A stretch of 64,000 nucleotides of DNA. Origin: Cardiocondyla obscurior. Its lineage: Eukaryota > Arthropoda > Insecta > Hymenoptera > Formicidae. The notes under the pieces were generated by a model. It ran no database searches, was not told the origin of the DNA, and saw nothing but the letters and a program-made list of their open reading frames with translations. Shown one piece after another: positions 22,401 to 35,300 of this stretch (position 1 is its first letter; each line of letters begins with the position of its first letter). Location: assembly GCF_019399895.1 (NCBI RefSeq), contig NC_091877.1, forward strand, positions 5,662,419 to 5,726,418, read 5' to 3'. Position numbers and translations under genes: made by a program.

Positions 22401-25242
22401 ACAGGATACATAGCTAAACACCTTTGAAAAAAGTGAGGACCCCGGTTTCACCAACAATATATTTACACCGAATGGCTGCTGTTGCTCCTTAAGCACGGAT
22501 TTTACTAATGAATCCTGAAACAAAAATTAAAATAAAAGTCTTTTTTAGATTTTATAAAAAGAAAATAATAAAAATTATGCAAGTAATTTTCATATAAACG
22601 TACAAAATGTACTAAGTTCTGTATAACCATCATAGAATTGTTTCTATTGTTTTTTTTTTTTTAACATTTTTATCAACTTACATTTTGTGGATATCCGCGA
22701 ACAATGACAATACGCCACCATCGTGATAAAAATCCACGAGATTCCTCACACATGTTTCTTATCATTAAAATATCAAACACATGCTTATCGCTATATATAA
22801 CACGTGCAAATTGTGTGTTATTCGATTGGCCCGGTAATAAACAATCGTTATCTCCAATTAATGTGCAGAGAGAGATCAATACCTTTGTAGCAAACCAATT
22901 ACAATTTTGAGCGTAAAAAGATTTCAGAATACAGTTCCTTTATATTTTTTTAACAACTCTAAAATGTCAGCAAATTACTAAAATAATTGTAGTAAGAATT
23001 ATAAAAGAAATTTTTAATTGTTTGAATTATTTTACAATTTACAAACGTGGTTTATTAAGCGTAGAGCAAAAAATATATGTAAGAGAATAGATCTCCCTCC
23101 TTTATCTGTCTACTTTGGACAGGATTAAACTCTCTTCAAGATTAATAAGTGTCTCAGCACGAAGTTCACATATACGCACGCGTCGATACGTGCATGCTTG
23201 CGTGCTAATTGTTCTTATCCGGAGAGGGTCAAGTGATGAAAGACGACCGAAGTTTCGTTACATAATTAAACACGTGTCAAAGGACGTGTCTTATAATTAG
23301 GTAATGGGGTCGTAATAGCTGTATCGAACACGTCACGAAATCATTGCCGATTGTTTTATAGATCATAGATTTCTCTTTATTGAAAGTGGAATTCTACGGA
23401 ACACTGGTCACTCGTTGCATCATACACGAATAGTTGAGTACACGCGTGTACGTAACACATGCGCGATCTACGTAAATTAAATGTCACGTTGTAAAAAAAT
23501 TTATTTGATACCAGATCTTTGAAGGTGAACGGTTTTTGAGCGACTTATTTGCGTCGTTGTAGCATATGTTCTTTTACAGTGTTTCCCCTTTTTTTTTTTT
23601 TTTTTTTTTTTTTTCTCTCTCTCTCGTGTCGCACACCAAAAATAGATTGCAGTCGTAGGTGTGAACGAAGCGCCTCATAGACACTCTTACACTTTTCACT
23701 TCGCAAGTGGAACTAACGATTAATGCGAATTGTTGTAAGAAATAAAATGAATAAAAGTGCAAAAAAAAAAAAAATTTGTTCGCGATTTCGCGTGGCGAAA
23801 AGACTAAGAGACGCAGCATCCAACTAAACGATCTCGGTTGAGTGTATTTTTAGTAAATGACCTATGTTCGACAACATAGGAATCTTTGTCGCAATCTGAA
23901 ACACATATTACAAAAGCTCGCGGACTATTTCATTTACTGAATTTTATATGTGACGATAAGAATCGTGACGCGCAGTGTTTTCATAAATAAAAATGATGGA
24001 TTTTTTTGCAAACACGTATTTATCATTCTTACTTTTTTCTAACATGTTTAACGTTGTTTTATCAACTTCGTTATAAATAATTAATATGATTAATACAGCT
24101 TGGTGTGTACCTGCATAATGCCCGTTAACTTTGCTGACGAATAATGGATCAAAAACTGTTATCAAAGTCGGAGCAACGGGGTCGTCGGTATTTAGCGATA
24201 AGTTCGGTAAGTTAAATGGGTTAATCGGCTGCTAAGCAACTCCAATTCAACGGATTCCATGTGCGCCCACGCGCATGTAATCGCACAACGGGCTAGATTA
24301 ACAATGAACACGCGAGGCACAAGTCCGCCTGATGATCGGGAAGAATCAGTCTTGTTGAGAACAACGGATCATCTAACAGTAGCAGATTTGATCGCAGAAA
24401 CTCACCCTGGAAGTAGGCGTACAAGTGTTGCAGCAATAATGTAGGAACGAAGACCTATAGTTGGTCAAGGGCGCCAGTGGCTCAGTTTCTTTAATGCTGT
24501 ACAATGCACTCTCGCGTATCTTTCGCGATTGCTCTCGATCCTGGATTTTCCTTCGCTGGAATTGATGCCCGGCTCGCCGAAGACCTGCAATCGTAATACG
24601 TGTTAAACAAAAAGCGCATCTAGTCGCAAAAACGATTTATTCAAAGAGATTTCTTATTTGCGTGAAATAAAACTTTGTCCTGACTTTTTTAGATAATAGA
24701 GATACGATATATCAATTTCAAAACTCAAAGTTCAAGACGAATTAAACCAATAATTGAAAAGATTATCGGATCAAGTTGGAGATATGAAATTAAGCTGTTG
24801 TGAGAATCAAAATAACGATTACTGTCATTGATATAAGTAAATAATAAGCTGCGAAGAATTCTGTTCGATTTCTGACTCAAGAAAAAGGATACATTTTTTT
24901 ACAATTAATTACTGTGTTAGAACTGTTCAACAATGCAGTCTCGATTTCACGATCGAGTTTTAATGTCACATTAAATAAGAAATTTTTTACATTGCTAGAA
25001 GAGCATTCGTAAGCAAACGCGAGAATAATTTTAAGAGTCGCGCGTTTATAGCGATCAATTAAAAGTAATTATACATTCTCACACCGCACGTATCTTACGT
25101 AAAAATAATTTTGGTACAAAAAAAAAAGCAAATTACCATCCAGAGAAAATCGAGACGCTGGTTCTGCATTTCGCGTTACTTCCGCCCTAGTTTCCCACTT
25201 TGCGTACACCTCTTGTAGGCGAGTAGACAAAACATCAACCAT
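19456..25242 (-). CDS. GPAM: Glycerol-3-phosphate acyltransferase, mitochondrial type (GPAT1/minotaur-like)
   Basis: Thirteen exons read from the right: 25242-25137, 24584-24406, 22882-22682, 22514-22356, 22279-21885, 21803-21380, 21296-21131, 20977-20793, 20723-20528, 20463-20240, 20166-20056, 19946-19754, 19643-19456. All phases close, giving 908 residues (human GPAT1 828). Landmarks are YCCNTCTPTSR near the N-terminus, the acyltransferase HX4D motif in LLPLHRSHLDY (about residues 312-317), IAAGDNLKIPFFG, the substrate motif FVEGGRTRTGK (about 396) and FLIPVAINYERLV. The C-terminal half follows GPAT1 (DFCQPFSL, IMSTNVVAFLLL). The enzyme makes lysophosphatidate from glycerol-3-phosphate and acyl-CoA at the outer mitochondrial membrane, the first step of glycerolipid synthesis. 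The acceptor of exon 3 (ACAAAG) lacks a good pyrimidine tract, so that junction is the least certain. A 5' UTR intron is implied by TTGCAG just before the ATG. Confidence 0.92.
22883..24405 (-). other. GPAT intron 2
   Basis: A 1.5-kb intron, the longest of the gene. It contains a T26 run at 23589-23614 followed on the plus strand by a (CT)n tract to about 23625. No conserved coding block was found, but a missed exon next to the weak exon 3 acceptor cannot be excluded. Confidence 0.6.
23589..23625. repeat. Poly-T / CT simple repeat
   Basis: Twenty-six consecutive T followed by about five CT units, inside GPAT intron 2. Confidence 0.95.
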
Positions 25243-28029
25243 TTTGTTCGGCCTGCAATATAAAAAAAAGATAAAAGAACAATTTTATAAAAATTCTTAG
25301 ATCAAGATTCAAGAAAATAAAAAACAACAGTTGCACAAATGCAAAGTTTAGGTGGCTTATTGCTGTTAATTTCAAATAAAATTTTAATACTGCTAATAGC
25401 TCCCTTCGTTTTTTGTGTCTTCTTTTTTTTTTTCGAACATTTCCAAGGTCGTGGAAAAAGATGTTAGTCGCTTCTCAATGCCAACAACACATCGCGAATT
25501 ATAAGCGGTCGGTGAAAGGCTTAAAAACCTTTTTTAACGAGCAAGGATCTCTTCTTAAGAGACCAATACTTTTTAGTAATAATTTAACAATAATTTCGCC
25601 TCAAGCGAATAAAGAATACACATTTTTTCAACAGTTTTAAAATTACTTAATATTTATTAAATAATATTTTAACGTCAAATCCGACCGTCAAAACTGAAAA
25701 AAGGTTATCAATATTTAAGAAATAAAAAATTGCATTAATGTTGTGGAATCTCAGTTGATGTCATACATATAATTCACCATGTGTATACTTATGCATATCA
25801 TGTGTTACTTAGCATGCAGTTATAAAATATAGAAGAAAAAGAGCATTAAACTCGTGGTACGCAGCAATCACCACGAACCGTACTTCACAGTGACGATTCA
25901 GAGGCGAAAGATTGTTAAGAGTTACAGTCGATTAGGCTCGTACGATCCCGACAATGGCGTAGGGAGTCCAGGACTCAAAAGCTACAGAGAAATTCAAGGT
26001 AGGATAAAACGCGGCGAGTGTCTGGACGAAAATAAAAAAATGTACATAAAAAGACTATTAATTCATGAATGTGAAAACTGTACCTTACGATATTTAAATA
26101 TCTAGTTTTTTTTTTTCACGGTAAATTATATGAATAAATATGAATTTTTTTTCTGTTTATCAGATATAAATTATACAACTAGCGAAATTAAATATTTTCT
26201 ATGCTAAAAAAGTCTGTTATGTTCCATTAGCAACTGCATGAAATCTCAACTAATCTGTAACTGTAATTGTCTTGTGTATTCGCATTACATGAATATGTGA
26301 GACACCGATAAAGTTTTTCAATGACATAATATCAAGACAATAGAAATGAACTATGATGACGAAATTGATGATTAAATGGATGACCGATAAGAGAAGGTAT
26401 CAGAGAACATCAGTCATGTTTACTACCGTTAAAAGAATAAGAAAAGCAAGAGAAGCAAGAATCTGAACCTGGGTAACAATAATTGTCAAAGTCCACATTG
26501 ATAAGCCTATCACGCGTGAAACACGCATTTGTTCGTGGAACAAGGAGAGATTTGATGCCAGAAAAAGTAATCTAAAAGAAATATAAAAAAATAATAAAAA
26601 ACAATGCAAGAGAATGACGCAGTGATCGTTTGTAATTCAGGAAAGACGGTAATTGTTACTGGACTCTGAAATATGGACCTTTAGCGGCTCTTGAACATCG
26701 GATGGAAACAATAAAAGCAAGAATGCACAAATAAAAAGACAAAGGATTAGTCACTTATATATCTTTAAATTTTTATGTTCAAGAACTTTGCACTGAAAAA
26801 AGTTTAGAGATCTATGAACTTATTTCCGTTTAAAGGTCGGGTTATCGACTTCAGTAATATTAATAAATCTAAATCCCCGCGCATTATCTCTAGCCTATAT
26901 AATTCAATAGTTAATCAAGCGACGCAATCACAATGGAAATTAATGACTAATCGCAACAAGGAAAGTTTTTGTCATTAATAACAAAGTTTCAAGTACCGGC
27001 ACTGAACGTATCGATTAAATTAATTAAAAATTAAAAGTTTATTAAATTTATAAAATCGTCGGAAGTAGAAATATATTTTTCGGCTTGAATCCAGCGTAAA
27101 TCTCATATATATATATGGTAATTGCGTTGAATACATTGCCATGGGAAAGGAAAATTACCGTCGCCCTTGCATGTATCAACATGGGAATCATGCTCGACAA
27201 GATGCGGCTCGTGAATAATGAAGAGCAAGGTCGCGGTAAAATCGTGCATAATACACTTTTGCGTACTCGTGTGTTTCATGTTATTAACATGATTGAAAGC
27301 TACGATTTGCCAATATATATTTTCACAGTGTTAAAATTGTTATTGCCGGTTCGAAGCATGCACGAGAAGAAATTGATAACACATCTTTATAACACATCCC
27401 TAATCACACAAATTTTTCAGCTATCTATGCATTGCATATGCATCAGCATATGATGACATTTATGACCACGCACTTTCGATAAAGAAATAAATAATCTTGC
27501 TTACGTATAAAAGTGTAAAAAAAAAAAAAAGAAAACGAAAAAATTAATTTAAATGACTAATTAAACATAGGGCTCAATGTAACTAAATTTCAAGTGAAAA
27601 AAGTGCATAATTGAATCGCGTGATGCATTATTTTAGGATTATTAATTAAAATTTTATCTTGAAAACATATCTTAAAAACAAATAAAATGTAACATTTAGT
27701 AATTTGATCTCTTCTACAAAATCGTTAACAATTACATAAAATACTGATGATTGCAAATAATATATGAAGATTCTATCGTCTTGAATTGTTTTTGGAATAA
27801 CACAATCACTAATAAGCGAGATTCGATATTCCTGATCTATAAAACCGATTTACCTGAGATCGAAGAAATAACAGATAATTCCGCAGAAGAAAAAGATCTC
27901 TATAAGGCCGCCCATCCTCTCGCAAAGAGATCCGGTTCAACGGTAAAGAAAGGAAAACAAGACAAAAGAGGAAAAAAAAAACTGTTCTATGCACACTACA
28001 CGTCTGTCAATCGATCAGATGCTACTCGC

Positions 28030-28400
28030 CGGTACCATGATTGTCTTCCACTACCGAATAGGTGATCAATAGGGTCGCGGGATCGTCGGCTTCATTGAAC
28101 GCACAATTCGTACGATCCATGGAGCGGCAGATGATCCAGGAGATAGCTCGCGAGAGAGCGGAAGAAGTCCGAACTTCCAAACTAAAACAATTAGACGCTG
28201 TATCTCGCTGATACGGTCCAACCCGACCGGCCTAGTGTCGTCGACTATCGTCGACTTTCCACCGCATCACGTTAAGTAACTACCGGCAAACCAACGAGTC
28301 GAACTGAATCGTCCTCCGCTACCGCCACCACCTCCACCAAGAACAGTTCACTGACTCACTGATTCCGCTGCGCGGCAACGATAGTACGAGCGGCCGTGAT
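28030..28400 (-). promoter_or_regulatory. CpG-rich block, possible distal promoter / 5' exon of GPAT
   Basis: Locally GC- and CpG-rich sequence (CACCGCATCACG, CGCCACCACC, GCGCGGC) in AT-rich surroundings. On the minus strand it holds an ATG at 28121 opening about 32 codons, and a potential donor CATG|GTACCG near 28037. That frame does not continue into the GPAT frame. It could be an upstream 5' UTR exon of GPAT with a short upstream ORF, or the promoter of an unrecognised transcript. Confidence 0.3.
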
Positions 28401-30180
28401 GCGTGCATACATGCGTGTGTACATTCGAATGCGTTTTTCAAGGTGGACCTTCAAGAGAAGCGGAGCGCATGATTTTTTTAATCACGCTAGGAACCTCGCA
28501 AATGGTCGATTTTTGCCGCTAATTCGTATCTGCTTCGTCTCGATATTTCCCTCGTACAAAACAGTTCCAAAATAATTGTAAAAAAATAGGTGGTACTCTA
28601 CTCGTAAGACTTTCTCTATTCAACAGTCCGAAAGGCGATCCCCAGAAAAACCTACGGCTTTCACAACGTTAATTAAAAACAACAATTAAATGAAAATTAA
28701 GATAGAATTAGTGTCACGCATCCGTGCAATAAAATCGTGGAAATTCGGAATAGAAAGTGTATCATCGTCAGCGGAAGTTTACCGACGAACACGGGCAATC
28801 GTCAACAAAATCAACGAAGCGAGCAGAATAACAGGATTGGATCGAAGACGTTCAGGTTGTGCTCCATTTAAGAAATCAATCGGGAAAGTTTTCTTGGAAC
28901 TGGCCGTAAAAAGCAAAAGATTTCCAGACGCGTACAACGAAGATTATTTACTTTATACCCCCAATTGGAAGACCTGATAACGATAACCTAGGACGATTAT
29001 CAAATATGGAAATAGGAACTTCTTAAAAACTTTCTGAGTCTTAAGAAAGAAAATCCTCAAGTTGCATTCGAAAAAACAATTGCGCGAATGCACGATTGAT
29101 CGTCGGATTAAAGTATCGTTCGTTAAAGTACTTTTTAAATAGTTACAGCAATTAATTGCGTTTAGAAGTCCAACGATGTGGCGATCCACGCTCGTCTCGA
29201 AGCGAGTGCCGAAATGGATGGACTGTGACTGCATACGGCCAAGAAAAAAATTTGACGGTGCAGTCCTTTTCTTAAACAGCTCTCCGAAATATTATAGAAA
29301 CGTCCTCTCGTGATTCGGAAAACTTCCAAGCCGCCGTAGTTAATCTTTACACTCCAGGCTCCTAAAAAATAAAACGGAAATGAATCAAATGATACATAGC
29401 GCCTCGCGTATTCGATCGCGGCAGCATCGCGTTACTTGAACACGACCAATCAGACTACGCTAGTGCTTGTGACAAAAGCGTGCTTTAATTGCGGCTATTA
29501 TACATATGATACATCGCCGCTAAATAACGTGGTTATCACGTTTAACGCGCAGAATATATGAGAATGCTTAGACGTAGAAGCGTTCGGTGAAATATAACGA
29601 GGGGATATCTGAGACTCAACTGCACGGTGATAAAGAAAAGAGGAGAGAGAAATTAGATCATCTTATATGAAAAAAAAAAGAATAAAAATAAAAAGAAGAC
29701 ACTTGCATCATCTTACGATATTTCTTATACGTAATTCTTAGATATAAATAGAAATTAATATCTAAAACTTGACTTTCCAAGCAGCATAACTTAATACTTT
29801 TCTAATAGCAAAACTGTTGAAGAAATTTATCGATTGACCAGTCTATTAAATAATTTAGTACGTGACGTGCGTATGCGATTGGTCTATTTTTGTTTTGTCG
29901 ATTGTACGCGCAAGGACGCCAGTCCAGCTCCTGGGTTTCATTTAGACAATGTTTAACGAGACCCAACCACGCGGCCTCCCGTTGCGTGCAGCGCAAGCCG
30001 TGAATTAATCCCATTGAAAGCCATTAGGTATTTTATAATGGTCCTCATTGTACGTCAATTCGCGAGTGTGCAGTAAAATCGCGGGCCATCCAGGAAGGTA
30101 CGATTATATCTTATTTGTACAAGGTATATTTACTTAAATAGCGCATGGAACATCGATTTCATGCCGATATTGCGTAATAA

Positions 30181-30236
30181 AAGAAGATCCACGTGTTCTC
30201 AAACATGTTGATGTTTGAGAACGCGTGGATCTTCTT
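30181..30236. repeat. Long near-perfect inverted repeat (hairpin)
   Basis: Left arm 30181-30206 and right arm 30211-30236 are 26 bases each and complementary at 25 positions. The one exception would be a G-U pair in plus-strand RNA. The loop is four bases (GTTG). The arms contain GAAGATCCACG and GTTCTCAAACAT. Flanking sequence is unrelated and not repeated. Confidence 0.9.
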
Positions 30237-32307
30237 CTTGGTCTTTTTTTTTATTTGAAAAAATGTGCACACATACATCCACACTCAAGAAAAATTAGTA
30301 CACGTGTCTTGTTTTATATACGCGAATGCAGAATAAAATATTAATATACAACGTTAGTTGTACATATGAATATTTTAATAATTTTTTTTTGTTTTATTAT
30401 GTTCTTTCAATTATTTCGCATTGAGATATGTCTTATATATGTATACGTATATAACAATTACATAAATTCATGCAAATTGTTTTTACTAATTTTTTTTTTT
30501 CTTTTTTTTAAAGCATATAAAAGATAAAAAATAAGTGCAATTACCTTCTGTAAAGCAACAACGAGTAATCAGACACGAATTTGCATATAAAAATCGCGTT
30601 GTTATCATAATTTGCATTTCTTTTTAGTAATATTTAAATTAACTTTATAAAATCTGCTTCACAATAAATGTTTAAGCGCGCTTTTATAAATCTAAAAAAC
30701 AAAGAAGTAATAAACCTGATTAATTTCTGTACTTTCACTTATAATACAGAACTTTTACGACCAACCTAATTATCAGAGTAATTCCACGTGCTAACCTGCG
30801 CAAGAATTATAAAAATGGGCTTCGCGAAAAGGACACTTTCAGAAGAAGCTGCACAAAATTAACATAACCTCTCGCGCTTCAAAACTCGACGATCCAAACG
30901 TGCAAGGGTTGCCTTTGTCTATTTACATACGCCAAAGATTAGATAGTTCTCATTTATGACGTCACTATCTCCATTGTTTATAATGAAACGCCGAGGAAAG
31001 ATGGAGTGAAATTACAAGACGTCACAATAACAATGAATAAGTGTTATTCAAATTTTTATACAAAGATAAAAGAGGGTACTCACTCTTCTCGGTTCTTCGA
31101 ACGCCTCGAAGCCGGGATTCCTCCACTCGTGATTTTCTCACCCTCGGAATCCCTGAGGGACGTGCACCGGGTACGATTTCCCCAGGTTCCCCGTGGTATC
31201 GCGCTATCAGCCTCTCGCCAGGCTCAGACCATGGAGAACGTTACACACGCAATGTGTGCGAATCGGTGTGGGTCCTGTGAATGGACAGCGCGCGCGATTC
31301 CAAGCGTTGTCGTTACTTCGTCGTGCATACCTTGCAAAGTTACACGAATCCGAATCAAAGAAACGCCCGTATAATCCCGTAGATTTCTAGACCTAATACT
31401 GATAAAGATCCGCGAGGAAGGACCTCGGCGGCTATACTTACGACCTTTCATCAACCAAGCCGATTCTATTCGCATTGAGCTCGCGTCTTCACCTCGAAAA
31501 TATTGCGTGAGATACGTTTGAAACTTCGATGACGCCATATGTTTTATTTGAGTGGGAGAAGATGCGACGTCGGTGGAGTCGCCAGTGGTCGGTCGCGGTT
31601 GGTAAAGTCACTTACCCGCTTACCAACGTGAATCTATCGACAAGAGTTACTGCTTGATAATCGACGGAGATTTATCTATATATTCACGCTCATCAGCTGA
31701 GAGGTAGCAGTTGTTTTGTTCGTTTTCTTCTTCTTTTTTTGCACCAAGCGTGTCGTAATTTTAGAAATTCGGAGGATTTATTATCTGAGACAATTCGAAC
31801 TGCGTCAGTGGCGTCAGTCTCTGGAATATACTATCGGACGATTATAGTGAGATAAGAGTAGCACGCAAACAACATTTCAGTTATAAACATTTCTTTTTTC
31901 TTTCACCACCACGCTATTGTCAGTGTCTTCCACCGTTAATTTTATTCACATATTTTTATTTTGCGATTTTTTAAAATGCATGCCAGTTTAATTTTAATTT
32001 ACTGTACGTACAAGATGTATATACGAGTTTTATATTTTTAGGTTAAATTGAATCCAGACGACTCGAATACTCGAGAGCTGCGGAGGATTTCTCGAATTCA
32101 TCGATGTTTGCACGACTGTGATATTTTCTTTCGAGTGATTAGCCGCAAATGCGCAGGAGGCGAGAGAAAACATGGCCGCGATGACCGCGACGTGTGTTGC
32201 TTGACGAGAATCTGCTCTGCCCGTTGGCGTCGATCGGTTAGGATGACCGCCTTCCTCGTTTTATGACGAGCGAGGCCTGGACTTGATTAATCGCCGTTGC
32301 TAGCGAC

Positions 32308-35300
32308 ATGGAGTTGGGGCTGTCCAACACGGTATTGACCGGTGATCCGCGATTGATTGATCATATAGTAGGAGAAGTTAAGTCCCAAGGTATTTTTGAT
32401 CAATTCCGGAAGGAATGTATCGCCGACGTCGATACGAAGGTAATTATCACAATTAATTTTCTTGTAAAATAAATGATTGCACGTTTTTGTCCGATTTCTG
32501 AATCAGAGGTTAGATATAATTAATTAAGCTTGAGACATAGCAAGTAAATCTTGATGAATTAATATTTTTATTGCAAAATAAATACTTAATAAAATTTTAG
32601 TTCTGGGAAACTTGATATTTTTCTGTACTATTTTTAAAGCAGATATTGCAATTTTTTATAAAAATTGTGACATATTTAGCAACTATAATTTAAATATATG
32701 ATGCTTATGTATATAATACAATTTCAGCCTGCATATCAAAATCTAAGGACAAGGGTTGAAGGTTCTGTAAACTCTTTTCTTAGCAAACAAGTATGGAAAC
32801 CAGACTTGAACAAAAATCAGTTAAGGGAGACTTTACGTAAACATATACATGATGCATCATATTTAGACGCCGGGGTGGAACGAATAGTAGATCAGGTGGT
32901 GAATCCCAAGGTTTATTCAGTTTTTATGCCACAGGTAGAAGATGTGGTATATAAATTTCTAGGTATTGAAAGGCCAAAAATAAAAGAAAAAAATGGTGCT
33001 TGCGGTCTTAAAGATTTGTTACCAAAGGATTTGGATCCAGTTTCACCAGAGTCTGATAAGAACAGTTTAAAAGACGAATCTTTGGAATCCATAGATACGA
33101 TCAATGCAAGTGATTTTGACCGAAAGCAAGATGAAAAAATCGAAGAACAATTTTTGCAGGATGAAGAAAAAGATAAAAACAGAATTAGTTCTGAAAATGG
33201 TCACATTTTCTTGGAGGAGAAAATGTCGGATGAAATTTATAGGAATTTAAATAAGAATGAGAGTAATTTAAACCTAAACACATCCACAAAGTCGGATGAT
33301 AGGGTGGACGATGAGGAAGAAGAGGTTAGTCCAACATTTGAGCCTATTGATATTATGAACTTAAATGAATCCAACATTTCCAACGATTCGCATTTATCGG
33401 GAATATCGGAATTAACGAGTCACAGATCTAGAAGCCCTGATTTTTCAAATGAATTATTACGGGATAATTTTGAATACAGCAATCAAGATTCTCAGCTTAG
33501 TAAGGTTTCCTCGGATTCTCGTTTATCGATAGTAACAGATTTCGGTTCATCTAATCACGCTTCGACACCTGTTCATGATTCATCGAGGGATGAAACGACG
33601 AAGGACAAATACGACGTTAAAAGCAGTAAAGATAATTTTAAGGCAATTAGAGAGTTTGATTCGTCTAAAAACAAGACGAAGAGCAATTTTGATTTTAAGA
33701 ATAAAGATGTGCAAGATTATAAAGATTTTAAAAGTAGTAAGAGTGTATCTTCTAAAGAAAATTCGCGCGATGCTATAGATAGTAGTATTAAAGATAAATA
33801 CGAACATAAAAGAAAAGAAAAGAGCAAAGATGGCGATTCCTCCAATTTATCGAAGAGCACTAAAGAAAAATCCGCCAGTAAAGATACAAAATATTACAAA
33901 GATAAAAGTAACGAAAGAAAAAGATCAAGTAGTGAGAAATATAACAAACACAGCAGCGAGAAATATGATAAACACAGTAAAAATAAACCTAAAGATAAAA
34001 GTGATCACGCGAAAGAAAGTTCAGACAAGATTAAAGATATTTCAGAAAATTTAAAAGAAAACATTAACAAATTAAAAGACGAAAAGGTCAAGGAAGCCGA
34101 TAAGAAAGATGTTACTAAAGAAGCGAAGGATTTGAAAGATATTTATAAAGAAAAAATTAGAGAACTTCGAGAAAAGAAAGAATTAACAGAGAAAGAAAAA
34201 TTGAATAAAGACAGAGATGTTAAATCTGTTAAAGATATTAAAGATACTAAAAAGGATTCTCTTAAAGATAAGAAATTAAATAAGAAAGAGCACAAAAGTT
34301 CCTCGTCGTCATCGTCATCATCGTCATCGTCGAAAAATCCCTCTACAAATTATCATGAAAGTAAAAGTAGCAAGACATCGGAAAAGATTACGGATGGAAA
34401 GGATAAACGATCAGATTCAAAAGATAAAGCAAAACGAGATGAGATACGGTTATCAAAAGACAGTAAAAGAAAAAGTCATTATAGTAGCAAATCAGATTTG
34501 TCAGATAAATCTGATTTAAAGAAGACTTCTAAAAGTGAAAAGGAAGATAAAAGTGGAAAACTGGACGCGAAAAAGGATATCAAGATTAGCGGCGAGAAAA
34601 CAAACGACAAAAAAGATGCGAAGAGCTATTTGCAACAAGGCAAGAATTCAGATCGCGTCGAGAAGTCGGACAGTAGAAAGGAGTCAAAAACCGATAGTCC
34701 GTCCAAAGATAAAAAGCGTAGAGAGGATAAAAAATCTAAGTCGAAGGATGATCATTCGAGTTTACGAAAAAATTCAAATGATCGACGTTCCACTGATAGA
34801 GACGGTTCGAATGGCTCTAATAATAAAAATTTACCGCCCAGTAATTCGAATTCTAACTTAACTAACACCAAGTCGAGCACATCAACTTTGAAGCACAATC
34901 ATGTCAGCAATTCCGGCAGCGAAACATCTGACAGTATCGAAGAAACGCAAGTAAACGATTCGAAAACGCCGCATCAGTCGAATTGTAAATTATCTCAAAT
35001 AATCGGTTCACAATTGTCGACCACTGAAAAGAGCTATACGAAAATGGACATTGACAGTAGTAACGAGGCACACGATAAACAGAGAGAAGATGAAGAGAAC
35101 GATAACGCATATTCGCGTGACACAAATCTGCCGTTGAAAAAAAGACTATTATCAGACGATGCCGAAGACGGTGAATCAACTTCCGACTTGAAGATCAAGA
35201 AACCGAAATTCGCGAAAAACATACACGAAGTTAAAAAACTGATAAAAATGAGGAAACAGATAGAGAAACAGAAATTTAAGGAAGATAAAAAAGTTGAAAA

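Larger units (their letters stand above)
25243..32307. other. 7-kb region without a convincing CDS
   Basis: This region lies between the GPAT start (-) and the BOD1L1 start (+) and must hold both promoters. Scattered open frames (25854-26105, 27115-27453, 27751-28065, 28690-28977, 31006-31374) are below or near chance length and match no family I know. Features of note are an exon-like open block at 25867-26000, a CpG-rich block at 28030-28400, a long hairpin at 30181-30236 and GC-richer sequence at 31080-31330. The BOD1L1 promoter and 5' UTR probably occupy 31560-32307, where an acceptor-like TATTTTTAG (ending 32041) suggests a 5' UTR intron. Confidence 0.55.

Noticed and set aside
27115..27453. 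A 112-codon plus-strand frame starting MVIALNTLPWERK, faintly like an alpha-mannosidase NTLPW motif
   Set aside because: Similarity stops after about ten residues, there are no flanking exons and the rest looks random.
28690..28977. A 95-codon plus-strand frame
   Set aside because: Lys/Arg/Ile composition expected of AT-rich DNA; no splice partners or family resemblance.
31080..31330. GC-rich block resembling a small nuclear RNA or degraded transposon
   Set aside because: Compared by eye with U1, U2, U4, U5 and SRP RNA motifs without a match; no terminal repeats.
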